Shown here piece after piece: positions 62,906 through 64,000 of a DNA stretch of 64,000 nt; the stretch's first letter is position 1, and each line of letters opens with the position of its first letter. The translations under genes were made by a program, and so were the position numbers. The stretch comes from Pseudomaricurvus alkylphenolicus (GTDB lineage Bacteria; Pseudomonadota; Gammaproteobacteria; Pseudomonadales; Cellvibrionaceae). Location: NCBI RefSeq assembly GCF_011683955.1, contig NZ_JAAQPI010000017.1, positions 1 through 64,000 on the forward strand, in the 5' to 3' direction. The notes beneath the pieces are model-generated. The model did no database searches and was not told the origin of the DNA. It was given only the letters and a program-made list of their open reading frames with translations.

Positions 62906-64000
62906 GTAGCTGGCTGCAGACAGCGGTCGAGCGGGCCGCAGACGTCAGTGACGGGTTGGCGCTCAAGCGCCAGGCTTCACTGGAATTATTGTGTGATGCC
63001 AAGTGGCCGACTCGCAAGACCGAAGCCTGGAAGTACGTACCCATTAATGTTTGGGAGCGGGCCGAACTGTCCGGTGCCACAAACGACACTGTCAGCGCTC
63101 CCGTTATCGATGGGTTGGACAGCCTGGATGTGGTGTTCGTTAACGGACAGCTTCAGAGCGTTGCCGCTGAATCTATTGAAGGCCTGACGCTGATATCGCT
63201 GTCGGACGCGGGTGCCCAGGCCGCTGATCTATTTGGCACAATCAAGCCCGATCGTCACCTGTTTGGCCTGGTGAATGATGTTCTGGCCACCGAGGGTGTC
63301 GTTATTGATGTCGCCGCAGGTGCAGAGATCGAAAAGCCGATTCGTATTGTCAATCTGCTGGGCGAGGGTGCCGAAGCGCATACCCGCGTGCTGGTCAGGC
63401 TTGGCGCTGGCGCCAAGGCAACTGTCATTGAACACTACAGTGGCAACAGCCTCAGCCGCAATACCGGTTTTGCAGAATACCAGGTCGGTGAGAAAGCCCA
63501 GTTGGAGCACTACCGTTTTGCTCTGCAAACCGGCGAAGCAATGAGCATTGGCGGTTGCCATGTCGAGTTGGCGGAGCATTCCGAACTGAACTCCACGCTG
63601 GTGGGTTTTGGCAGCGCCCTGTCGCGGATCGATGTGGATGTGACTCACGCCGGTTCCCATGCATTTGCCAAGATGAATGCAATCTACCTGCTGGATGGCA
63701 AAGAGCTGTTTGATCTGCACAGCACCATCGAACACGCGGTGCCCAACGGTACCACCGAGGAAAACGTGCGTGGCATTGTCGCGGACAATTCCCGCGCCGT
63801 CTTCAATGGTCGCATTCATATCCATCGCGATGCGCAAAAAACGCTGGCTGAGTTGAATAACCGCAACCTGTTGTTGTCCGATCGGGCCGAAATCAATACC
63901 AAGCCGGAGTTGGAAATCTATGCTGACGACGTGCGCTGTGCACACGGCGCCACGGTGGCAGAGATCGACCAAAAAGCGCTGTATTACATGCAGTCCCGCG
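62902..64000 (+). CDS. sufD: Fe-S scaffold subunit SufD, cut by the right edge
   Basis: Homologous to SufB and part of SufBC2D. The 366 residues visible include WPTRKTEAWKYVPI near the start, VEHYSGNSLSRNTG-like beta-helix turns (VIEHYSGNS), LFDLHSTIEHAVPNGTTEEN, FNGRIHIHRDAQKT, and DDVRCAHGATV with the conserved Cys/His near the end. About 60 residues should be missing. No frame break is seen. Confidence 0.96.
   Translation, partial: MSSWLQTAVERAADVSDGLALKRQASLELLCDAKWPTRKTEAWKYVPINVWERAELSGATNDTVSAPVIDGLDSLDVVFVNGQLQSVAAESIEGLTLISLSDAGAQAADLFGTIKPDRHLFGLVNDVLATEGVVIDVAAGAEIEKPIRIVNLLGEGAEAHTRVLVRLGAGAKATVIEHYSGNSLSRNTGFAEYQVGEKAQLEHYRFALQTGEAMSIGGCHVELAEHSELNSTLVGFGSALSRIDVDVTHAGSHAFAKMNAIYLLDGKELFDLHSTIEHAVPNGTTEENVRGIVADNSRAVFNGRIHIHRDAQKTLAELNNRNLLLSDRAEINTKPELEIYADDVRCAHGATVAEIDQKALYYMQSR

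Overview
The window reads as a chromosomal segment of a gammaproteobacterium, probably marine. It carries queA-tgt-secD-secF, suhB, trmJ, an iscR-iscS-sufBCD run, a psp operon with PspF, YfiR/GGDEF-EAL signalling and several outer-membrane proteins. I infer a Cellvibrionales/Oceanospirillales-like organism from this mix, but nothing here fixes the genus.

Left edge (1-2600): the right end of an integrated element. A P4-type tyrosine integrase and an unknown cargo gene lie beside an attachment site that is the 3' half of a tRNA-Pro gene, from anticodon loop to CCA. Two unknown small genes follow (2863-3693).

3.8-8 kb: a secreted multidomain metzincin metalloprotease, then a 108-residue secreted protein. 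The small protein shares the protease's promoter and leader at identical spacing and looks like a collapsed paralogue. Next is a lipoprotein with a good Fur box. 8.2-15 kb: a glycosyltransferase and an LTA-synthase/sulfatase-like membrane enzyme, then a glutamine-synthetase-family ligase paired with an iron alcohol dehydrogenase. 15-21.4 kb: a beta-barrel protein, a SWIM-SNF2 helicase, an unknown partner protein and a coiled-coil membrane protein. An inverted REP pair (BIME) fills the next gap.

21.8-24.7 kb: pspF, divergent from a psp operon that begins with a 51-residue membrane protein ahead of pspA-pspB-pspC. 24.8-26.1 kb: a SRAP protein and an Lrp-type regulator. 26.3-31.6 kb: a signalling cluster of PP2C phosphatase, nucleotide cyclase-FHA fusion, membrane Ser/Thr kinase and CsgG-like lipoprotein, with no type VI secretion genes around it. 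31.6-36.6 kb: a CBS-pair protein; a MarR regulator divergent from a family III CoA transferase/racemase, with two palindromic operators; and an FAD ferredoxin reductase divergent from an AraC regulator, with three direct repeats between them. 36.6-41.8 kb: a five-gene minus-strand operon (LolA-like protein, two FtsX/MacB-type permeases, a LolD-like ATPase, an outer-membrane barrel), which looks like an envelope lipid or lipoprotein trafficking system. 41.9-47.9 kb: an omega-amidase-type hydrolase and a TonB receptor-YfiR-CHASE8/GGDEF/EAL operon.

48-53.6 kb: initiator tRNA (with a degenerate inverted copy of its 3' half downstream), queA, tgt, secD, secF. 53.6-54.9 kb is the most unusual stretch. 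It has a 157-bp nested palindrome, NtrC-like palindromes and a near-perfect sigma-54 promoter. A predicted 96-nt small RNA follows, then three 50-bp tandem repeats rich in AGGA hairpins, then a second copy of the small RNA's tail and terminator with compensatory stem changes. 54.9-64 kb: a hybrid histidine kinase, suhB, trmJ, and iscR-iscS-sufB-sufC-sufD, the last running off the right edge.
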